Assembly (NCBI GenBank): GCA_902489645.1 | Contig: CABUAW010000033.1 | Location: 1 to 29,141 of the forward strand | Direction of reading: 5' to 3' | DNA: 29,141 nt | Source: an uncultured Lachnospiraceae bacterium | GTDB lineage: Bacteria; Bacillota; Clostridia; Lachnospirales; Lachnospiraceae | Shown here: positions 7,060-13,498 of the stretch, piece after piece | Numbering within the stretch: position 1 is the first letter of the stretch | Layout: each line of letters opens with the position of its first letter | Notes under the pieces: generated by a model | Told to the model about the DNA's origin: nothing | What the model saw: only the letters and a program-made list of their open reading frames with translations | Databases searched by the model: none | Translations under genes and position numbers: made by a program

Positions 7060-8827
7060 AATAAATATTGACGATATGCCAAGGGAGAGCGGCGCAGACA
7101 GCTTTGGGAAAAAAGAGAACGCTTCGATGGGCGAAACGAAGGTGTTTGAGGACCTGCCATTAAATGACGGCGAGGATTTTGAATTTCAACCGGATTTTGA
7201 TGAATTTGGTTTTTTTGAGGATGATATTTTGCAGGAACCTCAGATACCGAAGGAACGAAGAAGCCGCCAGAGAAGGTATGAACCGGAAACGGAGGAAGAT
7301 TCGGAGGCGTTTACCGGGGAGGCTGTCGAAGAATCCGAGGCCGTTCCGGGAAAACGGCGGGTGAAAAAGCTCCGGCTGACTCCGGAGGAAATTCAGGAGC
7401 GGAAGGAAGTCCGTAAAAAGCGCCGGAGCCAGAACCCGGAAATCCTGGCTGTAACCTATGTGTTTTCCGTACTTTTTGTGCTGATGATTGGCTATTTTGT
7501 TTATTTTAACGCCTTTGTCAGTAAAAATGTCATTAACAGCGCTTATAATGTACGTATTAATTCATTTGCCGATACGGTTGTCCGGGGAAATATTGTTTCA
7601 AGTGACGGTACAGTTCTTGCGGAGACATTGGTGGATGAAAACGGAAACGAGACCCGGTATTATCCGATGGGGCGTATATTTGCCCATGCGGTAGGTACTT
7701 CGGAAATTAACCAGTCGGGGATTGAATTGTCCCAGAATTTTTATATGCTTCAGTCCAATGCCAACCCTATTCTGAATGCGCTTCAGGACATCCGGGGTGA
7801 GAAAAATCAGGGGGACCAGGTCGTCTCGACGTTGAATGCCAAATTGCAGGAAGCGGCTTATAATGCTTTGGGCTACAACGACGGAGCTGTTATTGCCATT
7901 GAACCGGCGACCGGAAGGGTACTCGCCATGGTTTCAAAACCGGATTTCGACCCGAATACTTTACTGACGGATTATGAAAATATTGTTGCCGAAGAAGGGA
8001 ACGACAGTCTTTTGAACAAAACGACCTTCGGACTTTTTGTTCCGGGTTCTATTTTTAAAACGCTGACTTCGCTGGCTTATATTCGTTCCGGCGCCGATTA
8101 CAATGCCTATCATTATGTTTGTGAAGGGCAGATTCATCTGGGCGGTGAAGAATCGATAACCTGCTTTGACCAGACCGTTCATGGTGAAGAAAACTTTATG
8201 GATTCCTTTGCCAATTCCTGTAATGCGTCTTTTGGAAATATCGGTTTGAGCCTGCCGGATAATCTGTTGAAAGATACGTGCGAAAGCCTGTTTTTTAACA
8301 GTGAACTTCCGACGGAGATACCGCACACAGAAAGTCTTTTTAGTCTGGCGGCCGATGATTCGGACTGGCAGACTGCGGCCACGGCCATAGGTCAGGGGCA
8401 TACGCAGGTGACGCCTCTGCAGATGGTAATGATTGCGGCGACGATTGCCAATGGCGGAAATATGATGAAACCGTATATGGTAGATGCGGTGGAAACGGCC
8501 GGCGGCGGGCATCGAGTAAAGAAATATATGCCTGAGTCTTACGGTCAGGTGATGACGACACAGGAAGCAGAACAGCTTGGCCAGCTTATGGAAGCAGTGG
8601 TCAACTACGGCACGGCCACGTCCCTGTCCGGTTATGGTTATTCGGTAGCCGGTAAGACGGGTACGGCCGAGGTCAGCGGCAAGGGTGATAACTCCTGGTT
8701 TATTGGATATGCGCCGGTGGAACAGCCACGTATTGCCATTTGCGTCCTTGTGGAAAATGATGAGGGCTACTATGAAAGTGCGCTGCCCGTAGCCAACGCA
8801 GTGCTTCAGGCTTATCTGGCACAATAA
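7013..8827 (+). CDS. Class B penicillin-binding protein (transpeptidase), PbpA/FtsI type
   Basis: This is a D,D-transpeptidase that crosslinks peptidoglycan, paired with the SEDS polymerase just upstream. With a TTG start at 7013 it has 604 residues: a charged cytosolic tail (1-142), one membrane anchor (about 143-165), a short N-terminal extracytoplasmic module, then the transpeptidase domain with SIFK (346-349, catalytic Ser346), SCN (402-404) and KTG (548-550). The TTG is preferred because GAGAGG (6998-7003) lies 9 nt upstream; an in-frame ATG at 6962 has no such site and would add 17 residues read inside the SEDS gene. The 47-nt overlap with the SEDS gene suggests translational coupling. 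The extracytoplasmic N-terminal module is short for a class B PBP, resembling the PbpA type. Confidence 0.9.
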   Translation: MKTDETKETKKKSVRKINIDDMPRESGADSFGKKENASMGETKVFEDLPLNDGEDFEFQPDFDEFGFFEDDILQEPQIPKERRSRQRRYEPETEEDSEAFTGEAVEESEAVPGKRRVKKLRLTPEEIQERKEVRKKRRSQNPEILAVTYVFSVLFVLMIGYFVYFNAFVSKNVINSAYNVRINSFADTVVRGNIVSSDGTVLAETLVDENGNETRYYPMGRIFAHAVGTSEINQSGIELSQNFYMLQSNANPILNALQDIRGEKNQGDQVVSTLNAKLQEAAYNALGYNDGAVIAIEPATGRVLAMVSKPDFDPNTLLTDYENIVAEEGNDSLLNKTTFGLFVPGSIFKTLTSLAYIRSGADYNAYHYVCEGQIHLGGEESITCFDQTVHGEENFMDSFANSCNASFGNIGLSLPDNLLKDTCESLFFNSELPTEIPHTESLFSLAADDSDWQTAATAIGQGHTQVTPLQMVMIAATIANGGNMMKPYMVDAVETAGGGHRVKKYMPESYGQVMTTQEAEQLGQLMEAVVNYGTATSLSGYGYSVAGKTGTAEVSGKGDNSWFIGYAPVEQPRIAICVLVENDEGYYESALPVANAVLQAYLAQ

Positions 8828-8834
8828 TTTAAGG

Positions 8835-8863
8835 TTGTATTTGTTTTTAATTGGTTGTATACT
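8835..8863 (+). promoter_or_regulatory. Promoter for the Nudix gene
   Basis: TTGTAT (8835-8840), a 17-nt spacer and TATACT (8858-8863) lie about 40 nt upstream of the Nudix start. This separates the gene from the preceding cell-wall operon, which shows no clear terminator. Confidence 0.6.
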
Positions 8864-8904
8864 TATATCAAGAGAGACACACACCATAAGATGGAGGTAC
8901 GACC

Positions 8905-9357
8905 ATGACAGAAGCAACAAGCTGTGGCGGTGTGGTTATATTCAGAGGCAAGATTCTTCTGCTATATAAAAATTACAGGAATAAGTATGAAGGATGGGTT
9001 TTGCCAAAAGGAACTGTTGAGGAAGGTGAAGAATACAAAGAAACAGCTATCAGAGAGGTGCGTGAGGAAACTGGCGTCAGTGCTTCGATTATCAAATATG
9101 TGGGAAAAAGTCAATATACCTTTAATACCGCACAGGATTTAATCGTGAAAGACGTACACTGGTATCTGATGATGTCCGACAGTTATCATAGCAGACCACA
9201 ACGTGAAGAATATTTTGTGGACTCAGGATATTACAAATATCACGAGGCTTATCATTTGTTAAAATTTACAAATGAAAAACAGATACTCGAGAAAGCGTAC
9301 AGCGAGTACGTTGAATTAAAGAGGAGTAATCTGTGGGGCAATAAGAAATATTTCTGA
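8905..9357 (+). CDS. Nudix hydrolase
   Basis: Nudix enzymes hydrolyse nucleoside diphosphates linked to another moiety, using Mg2+. This is a single-domain protein of 150 residues with a complete Nudix box: G36, E42, then REVREETGV (50-58), with Glu54 as expected catalytic base. The substrate cannot be read from the sequence; similar small Nudix proteins act on dinucleoside polyphosphates, oxidised nucleotides or ADP-ribose, or decap RNA. The start is backed by GGAGG 8 nt upstream. It has its own promoter (8835-8863) and terminator (9434-9469), so it is probably monocistronic. Confidence 0.93.
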   Translation: MTEATSCGGVVIFRGKILLLYKNYRNKYEGWVLPKGTVEEGEEYKETAIREVREETGVSASIIKYVGKSQYTFNTAQDLIVKDVHWYLMMSDSYHSRPQREEYFVDSGYYKYHEAYHLLKFTNEKQILEKAYSEYVELKRSNLWGNKKYF

Positions 9358-9433
9358 GGAAAATACAGAAAACGCGTCGTTATGTAAGGAAGATTTTTAT
9401 CCGGCGCGTTTCTCTGCATACTATGGCATTGTA

Positions 9434-9469
9434 AATCAGGGTTCCAATATGGGGGAATCCTGATTTTTT
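9434..9469 (+). terminator. Intrinsic terminator after the Nudix gene
   Basis: A 12-bp stem (9434-9445 with 9454-9465, one G-U pair), an 8-nt loop and six T residues (9464-9469). Upstream in the same 170-nt gap is another inverted repeat (AAACGCG at 9370-9376 with CGCGTTT at 9405-9411) with a long loop; its role is unclear. Confidence 0.8.
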
Positions 9470-9527
9470 CTTTATATAACAGGAAATACTATGATAAATA
9501 AGATAATATATGGAAAGAAGGTAGTCT

Positions 9528-11024
9528 ATGCTGGAAAAAATTAATCTTTCGAAAAAAATGTCGAAGAAAGAGTGCAAGGCCATGATGGAACAACTGGAAC
9601 CCCAGTTATCATTGCTGCAGAGAAAGCTGAAGGCGTATAAGGTCCCGGTCGTGATTTTGTTTGAGGGCTTTGGAGCGTCAGGAAAAGGGACAATGATTAA
9701 TGAATTGATTCAGCCGATGGACCCAAGAGGGTTTAAGGTTTATACAATTCAGAAACCGACGGAAGAGGAAGAAATGCGTCCTTATCTCTGGCGGTTTTGG
9801 ACCAGGCTTCCTGAAAACGGTCGTATTCACCTGTTTGACCGGAGCTGGTATACAAAAATTGTAGAGGCACGGGCTGAAAAACACAGAAGCCGTGAAAAGA
9901 CAGAAAATGCTTACAATGACATTTTGAATTTTGAGCAGGAATTGGCCCAGGACGGTATGTTAATTATCAAGTTTTTCCTTCACATTTCACAGAAAGAGCA
10001 GAAAAAGCGATTCCAGGCGCTGGAGGATAATAAGGAAACTAATTGGAGAGTAACGGAGGAAGACCGAAAGCATAATAAATCTTATGGGGATTGGTTGAAA
10101 GCCTTTGAAGAGATGATTCAGAAAACGGATACTTCTTATGGAAGCTGGACCATTGTTGAGGCGACGGACAGAGAGTATGCCAAAGTTAAAATTATTTCCA
10201 CGGTTGTTGAGATTTTTGCAGACCGTCTTGCAAAGGAAGAGGCACGGGCGGCCGGTCAACCGGTACCGGCTAAAGAAACGGTTGAGGAAAGCGGACGGCC
10301 CGACTTTGGTTCTTCCGTACTTGATGCGGTGGATTTATCCAAATCTTTGACGAAGAGTGTTTACAAAAAAGAACTGGCAGATTTGCAGAAACGGATGGCC
10401 TTGCTTCACAGCGAGCTTTACAGACAGCGTATTCCGGTGGTTATCGGTTTTGAGGGATGGGACGCCGGCGGCAAAGGCGGGGCCATCCACCGGCTGACAA
10501 AGACGATGGACCCGCGGGGATATGAGGTTATTCCGACCTCTGCACCGAATGATATTGAGAAGGCTCATCATTACCTGTGGCGTTTTTGGAATCATATGCC
10601 GAAGGCCGGTCACGTGGCGATTTTTGACAGAACCTGGTATGGACGCGTTATGGTAGAGCGTATAGAAGGTTTTTGCACGGAGGACGAGTGGCGCAGAGCC
10701 TATAGCGAGATGAACCGTATGGAGGCCCAGTTGGCCGATGCGGGAGCCATCGTTCTGAAATTCTGGCTTCACATTGACAAGGCCGAACAGAAAAAACGGT
10801 TTGAGGAACGTATGGAGGACCCGAACAAACAGTGGAAAATTACGGATGAAGACTGGCGCAACCGGGAAAAGTGGGATGAATATGTAAAGGCGGTTGATGA
10901 AATGATTCTTCGTACATCGACGACCTATGCCCCGTGGATTATTGTCGAAGGAAACGATAAGCTTTATGCCCGGATTAAAGTGCTTCGGACCGTTGTTGAG
11001 GCCATTGAGAAACGATTAAAATAA
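9528..11024 (+). CDS. Two-domain polyphosphate kinase 2 (polyphosphate:AMP phosphotransferase type)
   Basis: PPK2 enzymes move phosphate between inorganic polyphosphate and nucleotides. This 498-residue protein has two tandem PPK2 domains, the architecture of class II enzymes (PAP), which phosphorylate AMP to ADP with polyphosphate. Domain 1 (about 10-235) has Walker A GFGASGKG (47-54) and the Walker B/lid motif FDRSWY (103-108). Domain 2 (about 275-495) has GWDAGGKG (310-317) and FDRTWYGRVMVERIEG (366-381). Domain 2 keeps the family pattern more closely, so it is probably the more active half (inference). The ATG at 9528 has AAGAAGG 6 nt upstream. It is flanked by a terminator upstream; no clear promoter was found. 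Confidence 0.9.
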   Translation: MLEKINLSKKMSKKECKAMMEQLEPQLSLLQRKLKAYKVPVVILFEGFGASGKGTMINELIQPMDPRGFKVYTIQKPTEEEEMRPYLWRFWTRLPENGRIHLFDRSWYTKIVEARAEKHRSREKTENAYNDILNFEQELAQDGMLIIKFFLHISQKEQKKRFQALEDNKETNWRVTEEDRKHNKSYGDWLKAFEEMIQKTDTSYGSWTIVEATDREYAKVKIISTVVEIFADRLAKEEARAAGQPVPAKETVEESGRPDFGSSVLDAVDLSKSLTKSVYKKELADLQKRMALLHSELYRQRIPVVIGFEGWDAGGKGGAIHRLTKTMDPRGYEVIPTSAPNDIEKAHHYLWRFWNHMPKAGHVAIFDRTWYGRVMVERIEGFCTEDEWRRAYSEMNRMEAQLADAGAIVLKFWLHIDKAEQKKRFEERMEDPNKQWKITDEDWRNREKWDEYVKAVDEMILRTSTTYAPWIIVEGNDKLYARIKVLRTVVEAIEKRLK

Positions 11025-11064
11025 AATTGCATAAGATAGTCATAAAAGACTTTTTGGAGTTCTT

Positions 11065-11601
11065 ATGGCTTATAAGATTATGATAGATGCAGGACACGGC
11101 GGCAGCGACCCGGGAGCCGTTTATAACGGACGGCAGGAAAAGGACGATACATTAGCCCTGGCTTTGGCCGTCGGTAAAATTCTGGCGGCACATGGGGTGG
11201 ACGTGGAATACACAAGAACAACAGACAGATATGATTCATTGGCGGAAAAGGCAATGAAAGCAAATACGGCCGGGGCGGATTTCTTCGTTTCTATTCACAG
11301 AAATGCCGCTCCCGTGCCGAATACAGCATCGGGGGTGGAAACCCTCGTATTCGACCGCAGCGGAATTAAAAACGAGATGGCGGAGAATATTAACCGTCGG
11401 CTTGAAGCTATCGGTTTTAGAAACCGCGGTGTGAAAGAACGGCCAAATGTTGCTGTGCTTCGCAGAACCCGGATGCCGGCAGTACTTGTGGAAGCGGGAT
11501 TTATTGATTCTAATACGGATAATTCGTTGTTTGAGCAGAATTTTCAGGCGATAGCCCAGGGAATAGCCGACGGTATTCTTGATACGTTAGATATCGAATG
11601 A
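11065..11601 (+). CDS. N-acetylmuramoyl-L-alanine amidase (Amidase_3), no signal peptide
   Basis: It cleaves the amide bond between N-acetylmuramic acid and L-alanine in peptidoglycan. The protein is a bare 178-residue Amidase_3 domain. Zinc ligands His11 (IDAGHGG), Glu25 and His78 (VSIHRNA) and the catalytic Glu143 (VLVEAGFID) are all present. There is no signal peptide, membrane anchor or wall-binding domain, so export is unexplained. It may act after cell lysis, as in mother-cell lysis at sporulation (CwlC-like), or leave by a non-classical route; this is inference. The start has GGAG 6 nt upstream. It follows the PPK2 gene by 40 nt without a terminator and ends at a strong bidirectional terminator. 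Confidence 0.92.
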   Translation: MAYKIMIDAGHGGSDPGAVYNGRQEKDDTLALALAVGKILAAHGVDVEYTRTTDRYDSLAEKAMKANTAGADFFVSIHRNAAPVPNTASGVETLVFDRSGIKNEMAENINRRLEAIGFRNRGVKERPNVAVLRRTRMPAVLVEAGFIDSNTDNSLFEQNFQAIAQGIADGILDTLDIE

Positions 11602-11625
11602 TTTTTGCATATATGGCACAAAAAT

Positions 11626-11662
11626 GCCGCAGACTCTGAAAAATCAGGGCTGCGGCTCTTTT
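11626..11662. terminator. Bidirectional terminator between amidase (+) and tRNA-Arg (-)
   Basis: A strong hairpin: GCCGCAG (11626-11632) pairs with CTGCGGC (11650-11656), continued after a bulged A by CTCTGA with TCAGGG, and closed by an AAAA loop. On the plus strand TCTTTT follows; on the minus strand ATTTTTG follows. It can thus stop both convergent transcripts. Confidence 0.85.
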
Positions 11663-11669
11663 GCTTTGA

Positions 11670-11741
11670 TGCACCCGACGGGAATTGAACCCACGCACAT
11701 GGCTCCGGAGGCCATTGCTCTATCCACTGAGCTACGGGTGC
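11670..11741 (-). tRNA. tRNA-Arg, anticodon CCG
   Basis: The 72-nt minus-strand gene folds as a standard cloverleaf: acceptor stem GCACCCG/CGGGTGC with discriminator A, D-arm GCTC/GAGC, anticodon stem ATGGC/GCCAT with loop CTCCGGA (anticodon CCG, reads CGG), and T-loop TTCAATT closed by GGG/CCC. The variable loop is short (4 nt) and the two outer T-stem pairs are G-U type. The 3' CCA is not encoded and must be added by the CCA-adding enzyme. It has its own promoter and shares a terminator with the amidase gene. Confidence 0.96.
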
Positions 11742-11748
11742 AAGTAGT

Positions 11749-11777
11749 ATTCTACTATACTTAAAAAGAAAATGCAA
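11749..11777 (-). promoter_or_regulatory. Promoter for tRNA-Arg
   Basis: On the minus strand, TTGCAT (11777-11772), a 17-nt spacer and TAGAAT (11754-11749) lie immediately upstream of the tRNA. The predicted start, about 7 nt past the -10, falls at or within a base or two of the mature 5' end (11741). Confidence 0.65.
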
Positions 11778-11826
11778 TGATTTTTTTGAAAAAATTCCAT
11801 GTTGCTTCTCTAAAAGGCCGATATAG

Positions 11827-11855
11827 TTGACTAAAAAGGCTTTTTTTGATAGAAT
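11827..11855 (+). promoter_or_regulatory. Promoter for the unknown membrane protein
   Basis: TTGACT (11827-11832), a 17-nt spacer and TAGAAT (11850-11855) lie upstream of the ATG at 11877. It diverges from the tRNA-Arg promoter about 50 nt away. Confidence 0.65.
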
Positions 11856-11876
11856 AAATTGAAAAGGAGGATTTCT

Positions 11877-12713
11877 ATGAAGACAAGCCGTAGTAAAATA
11901 ATACTTATTATTATTCTGTCTGTGATTGTCATTGCAGCGGCAATTGCCGGCGTTGTATTGTCCATGAAGAATAAATCGGAAGAGAAACAGGCTTCGGCCA
12001 CAAAGACTTCGGAAAGTGTCGTTATCAATGAAGATGAAGTCGCAAAAGACCGGCTGCTGAAGGATAAATATCCGGAAGTCAACGATTTGATTAAAAGATA
12101 TCGTGAAGCGTTGACAAATGGCGATGTGGACGCTTTAAAAACTATTTATAATACACAGGATGAAATCAGTAACGATGTGCTTTCATCCACTTCAAAAATT
12201 ATTGAGGGCTATACGGATACGGTATGTTATACCAAAAAAGGACTGGAAGACAACTCGTTTTTCGTATTTATTTATGACAAGCTGAAAATCAGCGGCATCA
12301 ATACACCAGCGCCGAATCTGACGATGGTTTATGTAAAAAGCACGGCCGACGGTACATATTATATTTACCGGGGCGAATTAAACGGCTCTACAGCCGCTTA
12401 TGAATATGATGCTGAGACGAAGGCCTATATTGAGAAGCTGTATGAAGATGATGAAGTGAAGGATTTAATGGCGACGGTATATCAGGAAAAAGAGGCGGCC
12501 TGTGCGAAGGATGAAGCGCTTCGCAACTTTATTGACGGCCTGTCTTCCCCGACATCGGACGTGATTGATGAAACAACAGCTGAGACCTCCCAAGAGAACG
12601 TTGAGGGAGAGAATGCTGAGGGTGAAAGCGCTGAGGGTGAAAATGCCGAAAATGGTGAAATGGAAGGCCAGGGCGAAGAGACACAGCCGGCTGACCCGGA
12701 AGTTACGGAATAG
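11877..12713 (+). CDS. Membrane-anchored protein of unknown function with acidic repeat tail
   Basis: I do not recognise a named family. The 278-residue protein has a basic start (MKTSRSK), one hydrophobic segment (about 8-30) acting as anchor or uncleaved signal, and then an extracytoplasmic globular part. Residues about 55-200 have a helix-then-beta pattern (YREALTNGDVDALKTIY, later VYVKS..GTYYIYRGEL) that recalls NTF2-like/SnoaL folds; this is a weak structural guess. The C-terminal ~50 residues are Glu-rich with three 5-residue repeats (EGENA, EGESA, EGENA) coded by 15-bp DNA repeats at 12603-12647. The ATG at 11877 has AAGGAGG 6 nt upstream; an upstream in-frame TTG (11859) overlaps that site and is rejected. 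It has its own promoter and a downstream hairpin. Confidence 0.8.
   Translation: MKTSRSKIILIIILSVIVIAAAIAGVVLSMKNKSEEKQASATKTSESVVINEDEVAKDRLLKDKYPEVNDLIKRYREALTNGDVDALKTIYNTQDEISNDVLSSTSKIIEGYTDTVCYTKKGLEDNSFFVFIYDKLKISGINTPAPNLTMVYVKSTADGTYYIYRGELNGSTAAYEYDAETKAYIEKLYEDDEVKDLMATVYQEKEAACAKDEALRNFIDGLSSPTSDVIDETTAETSQENVEGENAEGESAEGENAENGEMEGQGEETQPADPEVTE
12603..12647 (+). repeat. Three tandem 15-bp coding repeats
   Basis: Three imperfect in-frame units of 15 bp, starting GAGGGAGAG, GAGGGTGAA and GAGGGTGAA, encode EGENA, EGESA and EGENA in the acidic tail of the membrane protein. Copy number could vary between strains. Confidence 0.8.
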
Positions 12714-12730
12714 CCGCTTTAAAACAAGAG

Positions 12731-12771
12731 ATAAAAGGTTTCTATTACGAGGGTAGTAGAAACCTTTTATT
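12731..12771. terminator. Long hairpin, probable terminator before rluF
   Basis: An 18-bp stem (12731-12748 with 12753-12770, one G-U pair) is closed by a GAGG tetraloop. The distal arm ends CCTTTTATT, so the T-tract is partly within the stem and termination may be incomplete. No separate rluF promoter is visible downstream, so the hairpin may instead attenuate or protect a shared transcript. Confidence 0.6.
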
Positions 12772-12790
12772 GGGATAAAGGAAGATAATA

Positions 12791-13498
12791 ATGGAAAAAA
12801 TGAGATTAAATAAGTATTTAAGTGCCCAAGGGATATGCTCCCGAAGAGAGGCGGACCGTTATATTGAAGCCGGAAAGGTGACAATTAATGGACAGGCCGC
12901 CGGAATGGGAGAAAAAGTTGACGGTACGGAAGAAATTTGTCTGGACGGGAAGCTGGTCAGCGGAGTCAGGGAAGAAAAAATTGTGCTTGCCATGAATAAG
13001 CCCTCCGGCATTGTCTGTTCCAGTAAGGAGAAGGACAATATCATTGATTATTTAAAATATCCCAAAAGGGTATATCCGGTCGGACGTCTGGATAAGGATT
13101 CCACAGGACTGATTTTACTGACAAATGACGGCGAATTGATGAATGAAATTTTAAAGGCCAGGAATTACCATGAAAAAGAATATGAAGTCCGGGTTCGGGA
13201 ACGGATTACGGCAGATTTTATCCGCAGAATGAGTGAAGGGGTATGGCTCTCTGAATTGGGGGTAAAGACCCGGCCATGTAAAGTCAGGAAAGTGGATGCA
13301 TATACCTTTCGGATTGTTTTAACACAGGGATTGAACCGGCAGATTCGCCGCATGTGCGCATATTTTAATTTCCACGTGGTTACATTAAAGCGCATACGGA
13401 TTATGAATATTTGTCTGGGCGACCTTAAAGAAGGCGAATGGCGGGAGGTTAAAGGGCGTGAATTAAAAGAGCTGCGGGGAGGAATCAGCCATGAGTGA
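12791..13498 (+). CDS. rluF: 23S rRNA pseudouridine synthase, RluF type
   Basis: It isomerises uridine to pseudouridine in 23S rRNA. The 235-residue protein has an N-terminal S4 RNA-binding domain (about 4-50, RLNKYLSAQGICSRREADRYI) and a RsuA/RluB-F catalytic domain with VGRLDKDSTGLILLTNDGE, Asp101 being the catalytic residue. The segments NYHEKEYEV and GLNRQIRRMC match the RluF branch better than RluB, which supports the symbol, though RluB cannot be fully excluded. AAAGGAAG lies 6 nt before the ATG. The 3' end overlaps the ligase start by 8 nt. Confidence 0.85.
   Translation: MEKMRLNKYLSAQGICSRREADRYIEAGKVTINGQAAGMGEKVDGTEEICLDGKLVSGVREEKIVLAMNKPSGIVCSSKEKDNIIDYLKYPKRVYPVGRLDKDSTGLILLTNDGELMNEILKARNYHEKEYEVRVRERITADFIRRMSEGVWLSELGVKTRPCKVRKVDAYTFRIVLTQGLNRQIRRMCAYFNFHVVTLKRIRIMNICLGDLKEGEWREVKGRELKELRGGISHE

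Noticed and set aside
7961..8920. Long minus-strand open frame (319 codons) across the PBP gene
   Set aside because: It lies antisense to the catalytic domain of a clear PBP, has no ribosome site, and its translation is His/Arg-rich without domains. It is a shadow of biased codon use.
9370..9411. Inverted repeat AAACGCG...CGCGTTT as a regulatory RNA or terminator
   Set aside because: The 22-nt loop and no T-run make it a poor terminator; the clear terminator is at 9434-9469. No riboswitch-like structure is recognisable.
12603..12647. Tandem repeat as a possible CRISPR or mobile-element trace
   Set aside because: The units are 15 bp, contiguous, in frame and coding; no spacers, no cas genes.
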